NCBI RefSeq assembly: GCF_000355695.1
Contig: NC_020891.1
Coordinates: 2,356,001 to 2,420,000 of the forward strand
From: Clavibacter nebraskensis NCPPB 2581
GTDB taxonomy: Bacteria > Actinomycetota > Actinomycetes > Actinomycetales > Microbacteriaceae
Direction: 5' to 3'
DNA length: 64,000 nucleotides
Below, one piece after another: positions 8,806 to 18,427 of the stretch; position 1 is the stretch's first letter; every line of letters starts with the position of its first letter. The position numbers and the translations under genes were made by a program. The notes beneath the pieces were generated by a model, which did not search any database, was not told the origin of the DNA, and worked only from the letters and a program-made list of their open reading frames with translations.

Positions 8806-10293
8806 TCAGGCCGAGGGCTTCTCGTCCGTGGTCTCCGCGCTGGGCGACGAGCTGTAGCTGCCCGCGAGCGCCGGGGACTTCTCGCCCTCGGCGGGCGCGT
8901 CGGCCTTGTCGTCCGCGGCCTTCTTGGCGGGCGCCTCCTCCTTCTTGACCGGGGCGGCCGGCGCGGCGTCCGCGGCGGGACGCGGGCGCGACGCGAACGT
9001 CTCGAACGCGGTGCGCGGGGTCTCGCGCGCCTCGAGCGAGACGATGTCGCGACCCCAGACCAGGTTGTTCACCCAGCCGGTGACGACGCGCGCCTTGCGC
9101 TCGAAGGACGGGATCGCGAGGCCGTGGTAGCCGCGGTGCATGACCCAGGCGGGGAAGCCGGTGATGCCGATCTTCCCGGACTGGAACGCGCCCTGGTAGA
9201 GGCCGAGGCCCGCGACGGCGCCGAGGTTCTTGTGGAAGTAGTCGGTGATGCCCTCGCCGCGGAGGCTCGCGGTGATGTTCTTCGCCATGAGCTTGCCCTG
9301 GCGGACGGCGTGCTGCGCGTTGGGCACGCAGAAGCCGCCGACGCCGCCGCCCGTGAGGTCGGGGGTGGCCGCCACGTCGCCGGCGCCCCAGGCGTCCGCC
9401 ACGATGCCGTCGTCGCCCTCGACGCGACCGTCGGCGCGCACGCGCAGGCGCCCGCGCTCCTCGATCGGGAGGTCGGTGTTCTTGAGCATGGGGCTGGCCA
9501 TGACGCCCGCGGTCCAGACGATGACGTCGGACTCGAACGACTCGCCGGTCGACAGCTCGACGACGCCGCCGACGGCGGACTTGAGCTGCGTGTCGAGGTG
9601 CACGTTCGCGCCGCGCTCGGCGAGGTTCTTGAGCACCCAGTGGCTGGTCTCGAGCGACACCTCGGGCATGATGCGGCCCATCGCCTCGACGAGGTGGAAG
9701 TGCGTGTCCTCGAAGTCGATCTCGGGGTACTTCTTGACGAGGTCGGTCGCGATGCTGCGCATCTCGGCGAAGACCTCGATGCCCGCGAAGCCGCCGCCGA
9801 CCACCACGAAGGTGAGGAGGCGGTCGCGCTCGGGGCCGGCCGGCAGCGTGGCCGCGCGGTCGAAGTTGGCGAAGATGCGGTCGCGGATGGCGACGGCCTC
9901 CTCGATCGTCTTCAGGCCGATGGCCTCGTCCGCGACGCCCGGGATCGGGAACGTGCGCGAGACGCTGCCCGCGGTGACGACGATGATGTCGTACGCGAAC
10001 TCGTACGGCTCGCCCACGGGCGGCGTGATCGTGGCGGTCTTCGACGCGTGATCGATGCCGGTGACCTTCGCCGTGACGACGTTGGTGGTGCGGAGGTGGC
10101 GGCGCTGCGAGACGACCGCGTGGCGGGGCTCGATGGATCCGGAGACCACCTCGGGCAGGAACGGCTGGTACGTCATGTACGGCAGCGGGTCGACCATGGT
10201 GACCTCGGCCTCGCCGGATCGGAGGTGCGACTCGAGCTTCCATGCCGTGTAGAAACCGGCGTAGCCGCCGCCGACGATCAGGATTTTGGGCAC
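8806..10293 (-). CDS. ndh: Type II NADH dehydrogenase
   Basis: A 495-aa single-subunit NADH:quinone oxidoreductase. The FAD-binding motif (ILIVGGGYAGF) is at the N-terminus, and the second nucleotide-binding motif (VVGGGFAGIEVFAE) sits near residue 160. PYMTYQPFLPEV and the later AWGAGDVA segment are typical of NDH-2. It passes electrons from NADH to the quinone pool at the membrane face without pumping protons. The C-terminal 65 or so residues are an Ala/Lys/Pro/Glu-rich low-complexity tail not needed for the fold. GTG start with AGGGAG upstream; a strong hairpin follows the gene. Confidence 0.92.
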   Translation of the reverse strand: MPKILIVGGGYAGFYTAWKLESHLRSGEAEVTMVDPLPYMTYQPFLPEVVSGSIEPRHAVVSQRRHLRTTNVVTAKVTGIDHASKTATITPPVGEPYEFAYDIIVVTAGSVSRTFPIPGVADEAIGLKTIEEAVAIRDRIFANFDRAATLPAGPERDRLLTFVVVGGGFAGIEVFAEMRSIATDLVKKYPEIDFEDTHFHLVEAMGRIMPEVSLETSHWVLKNLAERGANVHLDTQLKSAVGGVVELSTGESFESDVIVWTAGVMASPMLKNTDLPIEERGRLRVRADGRVEGDDGIVADAWGAGDVAATPDLTGGGVGGFCVPNAQHAVRQGKLMAKNITASLRGEGITDYFHKNLGAVAGLGLYQGAFQSGKIGITGFPAWVMHRGYHGLAIPSFERKARVVTGWVNNLVWGRDIVSLEARETPRTAFETFASRPRPAADAAPAAPVKKEEAPAKKAADDKADAPAEGEKSPALAGSYSSSPSAETTDEKPSA

Positions 10294-10330
10294 GATGGAT
10301 GACTCCCTGCAGGTTGTGGTCGAAATCAGG

Positions 10331-11614
10331 CTACCCCTTCCGGAGCAGCCGCCTGAAATGCCGCCACGCCACGACCGCCATGGCCGCCGCGAGCGCCGCG
10401 AAGACGGAGAGGACGAGGGCCGGGATCCCGACCTGGCGGAGCTCGCCCGCGGTGGGCAGGGCGTCGGCCGCCAGGTCGGCGGTGGGGGCGTCGGCGGGCA
10501 CCGCGGGCGCGGCGTCCGGGGTGGCGGAGGCGGACGGATCCGGCGTCGCGGCGGGCGCGCGGCGGTACAGCCGCACCCACTCCTCGAGGTCGCCCAGGGG
10601 CTTGCCGCTCGCGGGCGCGACGTCGGCCGTGACGGCGGCGGACGCGTCGACGAGCCCGCGGCCGTAGATCTCCGGCTTCCCCTTCTGCCGTGCGGTGGCG
10701 AGCACGCGCTCCACCACGTCGTCGGCCTTCAGCTCCGGATGCGCGGCCCGCACGAGCGCGACCACACCGGAGACGAGGGGCGCCGCGCCGCTCGTGCCGC
10801 TCCACTGCACGTACCGGCCGCCGGGCTCGACGCCCACGAGCTGCTCGCTGGGCGCGGCGACCGCGATCGTGATGCCCTGCGAGGACGCGTCGAAGCTCGC
10901 GGCCCCCGCGCGGTCGACGCCCGCGACCGCGAGCACGCCCGGGATGGTGGCGGGCGCGCCCACCTCGGTGGTGCCGCTCCCCCGGTTGCCCGCCGCCGCG
11001 ACGACCACGACGTCGTGCTGGTAGGCGTAGAGGAACGCGCGGTCCCAGCTCTCGGGCCAGTCGAGCGAGTTGCGGGTGAGGGACATGTTGATGACGCTCG
11101 CGCCGTTGTCGACGGCCCAGCGGACGGCGTCGGCGATCTGCGCGTCCTCGTCGCGCGCGCCGGGCGTCGGGCCGCCGAGCGCGGCCGAGACGCTGAGGAC
11201 GCTCGCGGCCGGGGCGACGCCGATGACGCCGGATCCCGTCCCCGTGCCGCGGCCCGCGAGCAGCGAGGCGACCATGGTGCCGTGCTCGCTGGAGGCGCCG
11301 ACGGGCTTGGTGCCGTCCGCGGATCCGACGCCCGAGACGTCCGTGCCGCCCACGACCGCGCCGCGCAGGTCCGCGACCGAGGCGTCGATGCCCGTGTCGA
11401 TGACGGCGATCTTCACGCCCTCGCCGCGCGTGGTCTGCCAGGCCTGCTCGACGCCGTAGTCGGCGAGCCAGTACTCGCGCTCGCGCACGGGATCCGCCTG
11501 GGCGGGCGTCGCCGCGGTGAGCGCGGCGACGAGGGCGAGGATCCCGACGGCGGCCGACCGCGCGAGGCGGCGCCCGGGCCGGGTCGACGCACGCGCGCCC
11601 GACTCGGGGATCAC
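10331..11614 (-). CDS. Mycosin-like membrane-anchored subtilisin family (S8) protease
   Basis: A 427-aa secreted protease with a signal peptide (about 15-40, ending AQA). The S8 triad is complete: D73 in VIDTG, H111 in SSEHGTM and S275 in SGTSGAAP, with the oxyanion Asn at about 210 (AAAGN). A Pro/Ala-rich linker leads to a single C-terminal transmembrane helix and a short basic tail, the arrangement of type VII secretion mycosins. No ESX genes are in the window, so that link is not supported here. The GTG start overlaps the stop of the DUF501 gene (GTGA). Confidence 0.88.
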   Translation of the reverse strand: MIPESGARASTRPGRRLARSAAVGILALVAALTAATPAQADPVREREYWLADYGVEQAWQTTRGEGVKIAVIDTGIDASVADLRGAVVGGTDVSGVGSADGTKPVGASSEHGTMVASLLAGRGTGTGSGVIGVAPAASVLSVSAALGGPTPGARDEDAQIADAVRWAVDNGASVINMSLTRNSLDWPESWDRAFLYAYQHDVVVVAAAGNRGSGTTEVGAPATIPGVLAVAGVDRAGAASFDASSQGITIAVAAPSEQLVGVEPGGRYVQWSGTSGAAPLVSGVVALVRAAHPELKADDVVERVLATARQKGKPEIYGRGLVDASAAVTADVAPASGKPLGDLEEWVRLYRRAPAATPDPSASATPDAAPAVPADAPTADLAADALPTAGELRQVGIPALVLSVFAALAAAMAVVAWRHFRRLLRKG

Positions 11615-12126
11615 GGCGCGTCGTGGTCGGCGCACTCGCAGACGTCCGGCGACCAGGAGGCCCGGGCCAGCGCGATGTCGCCGATGGGGTTCACACCCGG
11701 GCCCGCGGCGAGCGCGTGGCCCGCGAGGGCGTGCAGGCACTTGACGCGCACGGGCATGCCGCCCGCCGAGACACCGGCGAGCTCGGGCACCACGAGGATC
11801 GACTCGCGGTCGGCGAGGTAGGACGCGTGGGCGGCGGCGTACGCGTCGCGCAGCGCCTCGTCGTCCGCGAGGTCGTTCTGCAGCTCGGCCATCACGTGCT
11901 CGGCCTCGAGGTGCGAGATGGCGGCCGTGGCGGCAGGGTGGCACAGGTAGTAGAGCGTGGGGAACGGCGTGCCGTCGGTGAGGCGCGGGGCGGTGCTCAC
12001 GACGGTGGGGTTGCCGCAGACGCAGCGCGCGGCGATGCCGACCACGTCGCGCGCGGGGCGGCCGAGCTGGGCGGTGACCACGCGCACGTCGCGCTCGGAG
12101 GGCGGGTCGAAGGGGGGTCGGGTCAC
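11611..12126 (-). CDS. DUF501 family protein
   Basis: A 171-aa cytosolic protein of the DUF501 family, which occurs next to eno and ftsB in many actinobacteria. Visible features are a CVCG motif (about 35-38), LYYLCHP in the middle, and a C-terminal CECADH. These cysteines and histidines could bind metal, but no biochemical role is established for the family. It is coupled on both sides: its GTG overlaps the ftsB-like stop and its stop overlaps the protease start. Confidence 0.85.
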   Translation of the reverse strand: MTRPPFDPPSERDVRVVTAQLGRPARDVVGIAARCVCGNPTVVSTAPRLTDGTPFPTLYYLCHPAATAAISHLEAEHVMAELQNDLADDEALRDAYAAAHASYLADRESILVVPELAGVSAGGMPVRVKCLHALAGHALAAGPGVNPIGDIALARASWSPDVCECADHDAP

Positions 12127-12680
12127 TGGTCGCCTCCCTGGACGGATCCCTGGAGCTGGTCGGGCGGGGCGTCGCTGAGGGCGCTCGTGAGCGCGGATCC
12201 GACGAGGGCCTGCACCCAGTCCTGCTTCGTCTCCTGCAGGTCGGCGCTGATGGGCGCGCCGTCCGGCGTCGTGGCGGCGTCGCCGGTCGCGGCGGGCAGC
12301 CCGCGGACGAGGTAGCTCGTCTCGCCGGGCATCACGTAGAAGAGGCGGTCGCGCACCTGGGCCTTGAGGAAGGCGGGGTCGTCGTAGCGGGCGCGCTGGT
12401 CCTGGAGCTGGGCGATGGTGCCCTTCTGGGCGTCCACCGCGCTCTGCAGGCTGCTGAGCTGCTGCCGCTGCTCGAGGTAGATGCGCAGGCCCGGCGCGAG
12501 CACGACGACCGTGAGGACGAGGAGCACGAGCACCATCACGGAGAACCCGGAGAAGCGCATGCTGCGGAGCCAGTTGCCCGCGGGGGCGTCGCCGTCGGGC
12601 AGGGCTACGGGGACGCGCTCGGTGCGCGGGCGCGGGGCGCGGCGGGCGCGGAGGGTGTCGAGGCCGGGGAAGCGGGCCAT
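12123..12680 (-). CDS. FtsB/DivIC-like septum formation initiator
   Basis: A 185-aa bitopic protein: a basic cytosolic N-terminus of about 40 residues, one transmembrane helix (about 45-67, SVMVLVLLVLTVVVLAPG), then an extracytoplasmic coiled coil (about 68-105, LEQRQQLSSLQSAV) and a DPAFLKAQVRDRLFYVMPGE segment typical of the family. It should join the FtsQ-FtsL divisome subcomplex. Its place directly after eno is the usual actinobacterial arrangement. The Thr/Asp-rich C-terminal tail is variable. Confidence 0.88.
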   Translation of the reverse strand: MARFPGLDTLRARRAPRPRTERVPVALPDGDAPAGNWLRSMRFSGFSVMVLVLLVLTVVVLAPGLRIYLEQRQQLSSLQSAVDAQKGTIAQLQDQRARYDDPAFLKAQVRDRLFYVMPGETSYLVRGLPAATGDAATTPDGAPISADLQETKQDWVQALVGSALTSALSDAPPDQLQGSVQGGDQ

Positions 12681-12730
12681 CGGTCCTCCTTCGTCGTGTG
12701 CGGATCGGGTTGTGCGGGGGGGGACGGCGA

Positions 12731-12759
12731 TCCGCCCGCGCCGGGCGGGCGCGGGCGGA
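12731..12759 (-). terminator. GC-rich hairpin between eno and the ftsB-like gene
   Basis: A 12-bp perfect stem (12731-12742 with 12748-12759) around a 5-nt loop lies just after the eno stop. It may end or attenuate eno transcripts, so the downstream genes may be read partly by read-through. Confidence 0.6.
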
Positions 12760-12768
12760 CCGGCCGGG

Positions 12769-14097
<1,329 letters not shown>

Positions 14098-14164
14098 CTA
14101 GCCGCGGGGTCGTTCCGGGCCGGGGGCGGCGGGGCCTGCGCGCAGGTGTCGCGCAGGTGGCGGA

Positions 14165-15472
14165 TCAGCCGCGCGGGCCGCCGTCGAGCGGGCGCTCCTG
14201 CAGGGACGCGGCGTCGCCCGTGTCGGCGTCGACGGCCGCGAACGTGCGGAAGCCCTGCTGCTTGAGCGCCTCGAGGAGCGGCGCGACGTTCTTCGGCCGC
14301 AGCTCCAGGCGCACGCGCCGACCGGATGCGACCAGCTCGGCCTTGAGGCGCGCGAGCACGGCCACCGGGGTCCGCCTGTCGTGCACGAGCGCGATGGCGT
14401 CGGCGTCCTCCGCCGCGGGCAGGACGGCCAGGTCGACGATCCGCTCGAAGCCGATGGAGAAGCCGGCCGCCGGCACGTCCTGGCCGAGGAAGCGGCCGAT
14501 CATGCCGTCGTAGCGTCCGCCGCCGCCCACCGAGCTGCCGGACGCCGGGTGCGCGATCTCGAAGATCGTGCCCGTGTAGTAGCCCATGCCGCGCACGAGG
14601 GTCGGGTCGAAGCGGAGCGTGACGCCATCCGGCAGGCCGACGAGCGCGCCCGCGAGGGTCTCGAGGTCGGCGACCGCGTCGGGGTCGACGCCGTCGGGGA
14701 GGATCTCGGTGATCGCCTCGGCCGTGAGCGGCACGCCGCCGTCGGCGAGCGCGGGCTCGATGCGCTCGAGGATGCCGCCGAGCACCGCCGCCGCGTCCGC
14801 GCCGCCCTCGGCGAGCTCCGCCACCACGCCCGCCGCGCCGATCTTGTCGAGCTTGTCGATGCTGATGAGCGCCTGCGCCTGGCGGTCGGGTGCGAAGCCG
14901 CAGAAGCCGAGGATCCCGGCGAGGAGGCGCCGGTCGTTGACGCGGATGGTGCAGCCCGTGAGGCCGAGGGCCGCGAGCGTGGCGGCGGTGGCGGAGATCA
15001 GCTCGACCTCGGCCAGCTGGCCGGCCTCGCCGATGATGTCGATGTCGCACTGCATGAACTGGCGGTAGCGGCCCTTCTGCGGGCGCTCGGCCCGCCAGAC
15101 GGGCGCGGCCTGGATCGACCGGAAGACGCCCGGCAGCTCCGCGCGGTGCGAGGCGTAGAAGCGCGCGAGCGGCACCGTGAGGTCGAAGCGCAGCCCGAGG
15201 TCGGAGAGCGCGAGCACGTCACCGGCGTCGGCCGCCGCGTGCAGGTCGTCGCCCGAGAGGCCGCGCTTCAGCACCGAGTAGGCGAGCTTCTCGTTGTCGC
15301 CGCCGAGGCCCGCGTGCAGCCGACCGGACTCCTCGACCACGGGCGTCTCGATCTCGTCGAAGCCGTGGGCGCGGTAGGTGCGGCGGATGATCGCGAGCGC
15401 CTGCTCGCGACGGGCCTTCTCGGCGGGCAGGAAGTCGCGCATGCCGCGGGGCGGCGTGATCTGCTGGGGCAT
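14165..15472 (-). CDS. hisS: Histidyl-tRNA synthetase
   Basis: A 435-aa class II aminoacyl-tRNA synthetase charging tRNA-His. It starts with ITPPRGMRDFLPAE and has RFDLTVPLARFYA, the motif 2 region VWRAERPQKGRYRQF, the histidine-specific GMGYYTGTIFE and motif 3-like GGGGRYDGMIGRF, with an anticodon-binding domain in the last 90 or so residues. It lies 12 nt downstream of a TetR-family gene on the same strand and may be cotranscribed with it. Confidence 0.96.
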   Translation of the reverse strand: MPQQITPPRGMRDFLPAEKARREQALAIIRRTYRAHGFDEIETPVVEESGRLHAGLGGDNEKLAYSVLKRGLSGDDLHAAADAGDVLALSDLGLRFDLTVPLARFYASHRAELPGVFRSIQAAPVWRAERPQKGRYRQFMQCDIDIIGEAGQLAEVELISATAATLAALGLTGCTIRVNDRRLLAGILGFCGFAPDRQAQALISIDKLDKIGAAGVVAELAEGGADAAAVLGGILERIEPALADGGVPLTAEAITEILPDGVDPDAVADLETLAGALVGLPDGVTLRFDPTLVRGMGYYTGTIFEIAHPASGSSVGGGGRYDGMIGRFLGQDVPAAGFSIGFERIVDLAVLPAAEDADAIALVHDRRTPVAVLARLKAELVASGRRVRLELRPKNVAPLLEALKQQGFRTFAAVDADTGDAASLQERPLDGGPRG

Positions 15473-15484
15473 CCCCCGATTCTG

Positions 15485-16120
15485 TCAGTCGGCGCGGTGC
15501 CGGTCGGGCGACCCGGGCGGGCGCGGGCGGTCCGGCAGGTCGAGCCAGGGCCGGATCCGCGGGACGAACGCGTCGACGAGCGCCTCGAAGCCGCGCATGG
15601 CCCGCACGCGGTCGCCGGAGATCACGAAGTCGAGCTGCAGGCCGCAGGAGCCGGCCTGCAGGAGGTCGGCGGTGTCGATCGCGACGTCCTCGGGCACGCC
15701 GTGGGTGACCATCCACTCGAGCCCGAACCGCCGCCACGCCGCGACGCTCGCGATGGCGTGGGGGCGGACGACGCCGTCCCGGGTGCGCAGGAGCGCGGCC
15801 TCGAACTCGAGCCGCTGGAAGTCGCGGTTGACGTCGGTGAGGCGCCACCGCCACGCCTGCGTCGCCCACGCGCGGAGCTCCGTCGCGGGGATCGCGCGCG
15901 GATCGCCCGCCGCCATCTCCGCCTGCCGCTGGTCGATGGCGTCCATCGCGGCCTCGAGCAGCCGCTCCTTGGACCCGAAGTGGTAGACGAGCACGAAGGT
16001 GCTCTCGCCGAGCGCGTCGGCGAGCCCGCGGAAGGTGACCGACTGGAGCGGGTGCCCGCGCAGGTGGTCGAGGATGTGGGCCAGCAGGTCCTGGCGGCGA
16101 TGCGGATCCGGGGCTGCCAC
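15485..16120 (-). CDS. TetR-family transcriptional regulator
   Basis: A 211-aa regulator with an N-terminal helix-turn-helix (about 15-60: LAHILDHLRG, then FRGLADALGESTFVLVYHFGSKERLLEAA) and an all-helical ligand-binding part. The ligand is not predictable. The GTG start lies 6 nt after a TATGGT hexamer that sits inside an imperfect palindrome, so the mRNA is likely leaderless and autorepressed. It precedes hisS by 12 nt, an unusual partner for a TetR gene. Confidence 0.85.
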   Translation of the reverse strand: MAAPDPHRRQDLLAHILDHLRGHPLQSVTFRGLADALGESTFVLVYHFGSKERLLEAAMDAIDQRQAEMAAGDPRAIPATELRAWATQAWRWRLTDVNRDFQRLEFEAALLRTRDGVVRPHAIASVAAWRRFGLEWMVTHGVPEDVAIDTADLLQAGSCGLQLDFVISGDRVRAMRGFEALVDAFVPRIRPWLDLPDRPRPPGSPDRHRAD

Positions 16121-16145
16121 GCCCTCACCATAACAAGCGTGATGG
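16121..16145 (-). promoter_or_regulatory. Leaderless promoter and operator of the TetR gene
   Basis: The palindrome CCATAAC-aagc-GTGATGG (16128-16145; 7-bp arms, one mismatch) overlaps a minus-strand TATGGT -10-like hexamer (16127-16132) placed 6 nt before the GTG start. This is the geometry of an autoregulated, leaderless promoter. Confidence 0.5.
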
Positions 16146-16275
16146 ACCGAGGGCGAAGGCCGTTAGCGTGTGAGCGCCCAGAGCTGTCCGCCGTCTCCTT
16201 CGGGTGGAGGCGACGGACATGGCGCCCCGGGATCGGGTAAATCTCGGGCGACGCCCCCGCGGGCCGGACCTCGCC

Positions 16276-17058
16276 TCAGGCGCTCCGGCCCGCGCCGGGG
16301 GACGCGTCGCCACCGTCGGCCCCATCGTGGATGCCGCCGTCGCCGGGAGCCCGCCCCTCCGCCGGGATCTCCGCCGCCTGGATCTCCGCGGTCAGCGACC
16401 GCAGCGTCGTCCGCAGCGCGCGCTCCGCGTCGAGCCCGCGCGATCGCGCGGAGACCACGACCGCGAGCAGCAGCCGCCCGAGGTCGTCCTCGTCGTCGAC
16501 GGGGATCGCGGCCGGCGCGTCCGCCTCCAGCAAGCTGACGCGCTCCGCCCGGCCGAGCAGCTTGTCGGCGAGCGCGAGGGACGGCATGCCCATCGGGATC
16601 CCGTCGACGACGCTCGTGCGCGCGGACTTCTCCCGGTCCTTGGCGGCGCCCCAGACGCGCAGCACCTCCTCGACGGTGTCGGCGCGCTCGTCGCCGAAGA
16701 CGTGCGGGTGGCGGCGCACCATCTTGTCCGTCGCGGTGCGCGCCACGTCGGCGAGGTCGAAGCCCTCGCCCTCCGTGCGCGCGATGTCGGCGTGGAAGAC
16801 GACCTGGAGGAGCACGTCGGCGAGCTCCTCGCGCATGCCCGGCACGTCGTCGGTCTCGATGGCCTCGACGAGCTCGTGGCTCTCCTCGAGGAGGTACGGG
16901 ACGAGCGTCCGGTGCGTCATCCCCCGGTTCCAGACGCAGCCGTCGGGGGCCCGGAGGACGGCCATGGCGGCGGCCAGCTCCGCGACGGCGTCCCCGGCGG
17001 GTCCGGCCCCGAGGCCGGTGTCGTCGGCGAATGCGGACGGGGACGCGGGCTCGCTCAT
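16276..17058 (-). CDS. mazG: MazG-type nucleoside triphosphate pyrophosphohydrolase
   Basis: A 260-aa enzyme expected to hydrolyse NTPs to NMP and PPi, cleaning or signalling through the nucleotide pool. The MazG core is clear: CVWNRGMTHRTLVPYLLEESHEL, then EELADVLLQVVFHADIA with the EExxD-type metal ligands. Only one complete MazG domain is present, followed by a variable region ending in a Gly/Ala/Asp-rich tail, shorter than the two-domain E. coli protein. It is divergent from nhaA. A stem (16259-16268 with 16284-16293) spans the stop codon. Confidence 0.88.
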   Translation of the reverse strand: MSEPASPSAFADDTGLGAGPAGDAVAELAAAMAVLRAPDGCVWNRGMTHRTLVPYLLEESHELVEAIETDDVPGMREELADVLLQVVFHADIARTEGEGFDLADVARTATDKMVRRHPHVFGDERADTVEEVLRVWGAAKDREKSARTSVVDGIPMGMPSLALADKLLGRAERVSLLEADAPAAIPVDDEDDLGRLLLAVVVSARSRGLDAERALRTTLRSLTAEIQAAEIPAEGRAPGDGGIHDGADGGDASPGAGRSA

Positions 17059-17164
17059 CCCGCCATCCTCGCACCGGGCCGCCGGTAGGCTCGTCGTCGG
17101 TGTGCCGGGAAGTCTGGTCGGCGGCGGGTGACCGTCTCCCCCTCCCCCGACCCCGGAAGGCCCC

Positions 17165-18403
17165 ATGACCTCCCTCATCCGCTCCGAGCGCGTCGCCGCC
17201 GGGCTCCTCCTCCTCGCGGCCGTCGTCGGCCTCGTCGTCGCGAACACGCCCGCCGGGCCCGGCCTCCTCGCGTGGGCCGACGGGCACGTCGCCCTCCCCG
17301 CGATCGGCGTCGACCTGTCGCTCCGGCACTGGGTCAGCGACGGCCTGCTCGTGGTCTTCTTCTTCATCGTCGCCGTGGAGCTCAAGCACGAGTTCCTCGC
17401 GGGCGGGCTCAACAGCGTCTCGCGCGCCCTCGTGCCCGCCATCGCGGCGGTCGGCGGCGTGGTGGTGCCCGCGGGCGTCTACCTCGCGATCACGGCGGGC
17501 AGCGGTCTCGAGCGCGGCTGGCCCGTGCCGACCGCGACCGACATCGCCTTCGCGCTGGGCGTCCTCGCGGTGTTCGGCCGCGGGCTGCCCGCCGCCGTGC
17601 GCGTGTTCCTGCTCGCGCTGGCCGTGCTCGACGACCTCATCGCCATCGGGATCATCGCGGTCTTCTTCACGACTGACCTCGACCTGGGCGCGCTCGGCCT
17701 CGCCGTCGTGGGCGTCGTCCTGTTCGCGGTGGTCGGGCGCCTGGGCGTCGGGCGGACGGGTGCCGCGCGGATCGCCGTGGTCGCGCCGCTGGTGCTCATC
17801 GCGCTCGTCACGTGGTGGGCGACGCTCTCCTCGGGGGTCCACGCGACCATCGCGGGCGTCGCGCTCGGCTTCGCGCTCCCCCGCCTCTCCGGCCTGCGCG
17901 CGGCGCATGCGCTCGAGCCCGTCTCCAACGGCATCGTCCTGCCGCTGTTCGCGTTCTCCGCGGCGCTCGTCGCGATCCCCGCGATCGGCCTCGCGGAGCT
18001 CGCGCCGGCCTTCTGGGGCATCGCGCTCGCGCTGCCGCTCGGCAAGCTCGTGGGGATCACGGCGGGCGGGCTGCTCGGCGCGTGGATCGCGCGGCGTCGC
18101 GGATCCGCCGCGGGGCTCGCCGCGGGGCTCGCCGTGCCCGACCTCGTGACCGTGTCGCTCCTCGGCGGCATCGGCTTCACGGTGTCGCTGCTGATGAGCG
18201 AGCTCGCGTTCGCCGGCCTCGACGAGGTGCGCGACGAGGGCACGCTCGCGGTGCTGCTGGGATCCGGCGTCGCGATCGTCGCGGCGGCCGTCACGCTGTC
18301 GATCCGCAGCCGCCGCGCCCGCCGTGACGGCGCCGCCGATGACGACGACGCGACGCACGACGACTTCCCGGCGCACGCCGTCGGCGGACCGGCCCGCGCC
18401 TAG
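17165..18403 (+). CDS. nhaA: Na+/H+ antiporter NhaA
   Basis: A 412-aa membrane antiporter exporting Na+ in exchange for protons. Family motifs are intact: VELKHEFLAGGL, ATDIAFALGVLAVFG and LDDLIAIGIIAVFF, which carries the ion-binding Asp pair, plus GIGFTVSLLMSELAF late in the protein. About twelve hydrophobic helices can be seen. The C-terminal 40 residues are charged and cytosolic. A TAGGCT hexamer (17086-17091) lies 73 nt upstream of the start. Confidence 0.94.
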   Translation: MTSLIRSERVAAGLLLLAAVVGLVVANTPAGPGLLAWADGHVALPAIGVDLSLRHWVSDGLLVVFFFIVAVELKHEFLAGGLNSVSRALVPAIAAVGGVVVPAGVYLAITAGSGLERGWPVPTATDIAFALGVLAVFGRGLPAAVRVFLLALAVLDDLIAIGIIAVFFTTDLDLGALGLAVVGVVLFAVVGRLGVGRTGAARIAVVAPLVLIALVTWWATLSSGVHATIAGVALGFALPRLSGLRAAHALEPVSNGIVLPLFAFSAALVAIPAIGLAELAPAFWGIALALPLGKLVGITAGGLLGAWIARRRGSAAGLAAGLAVPDLVTVSLLGGIGFTVSLLMSELAFAGLDEVRDEGTLAVLLGSGVAIVAAAVTLSIRSRRARRDGAADDDDATHDDFPAHAVGGPARA

Positions 18404-18427
18404 GCGCCGACCGGCCCGCCACCGGGA

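Noticed and set aside
10331-11614. Type VII secretion locus suggested by the mycosin-like protease
   Set aside because: No EccB-EccE, EsxA/B or FtsK/SpoIIIE-type ATPase is nearby; the eno-ftsB-DUF501 context is the usual housekeeping arrangement.
16163-18376. A 737-codon minus-strand frame across nhaA and mazG
   Set aside because: Low-complexity Arg/Asp/Glu-rich product, no start signals; both real genes have clear families.
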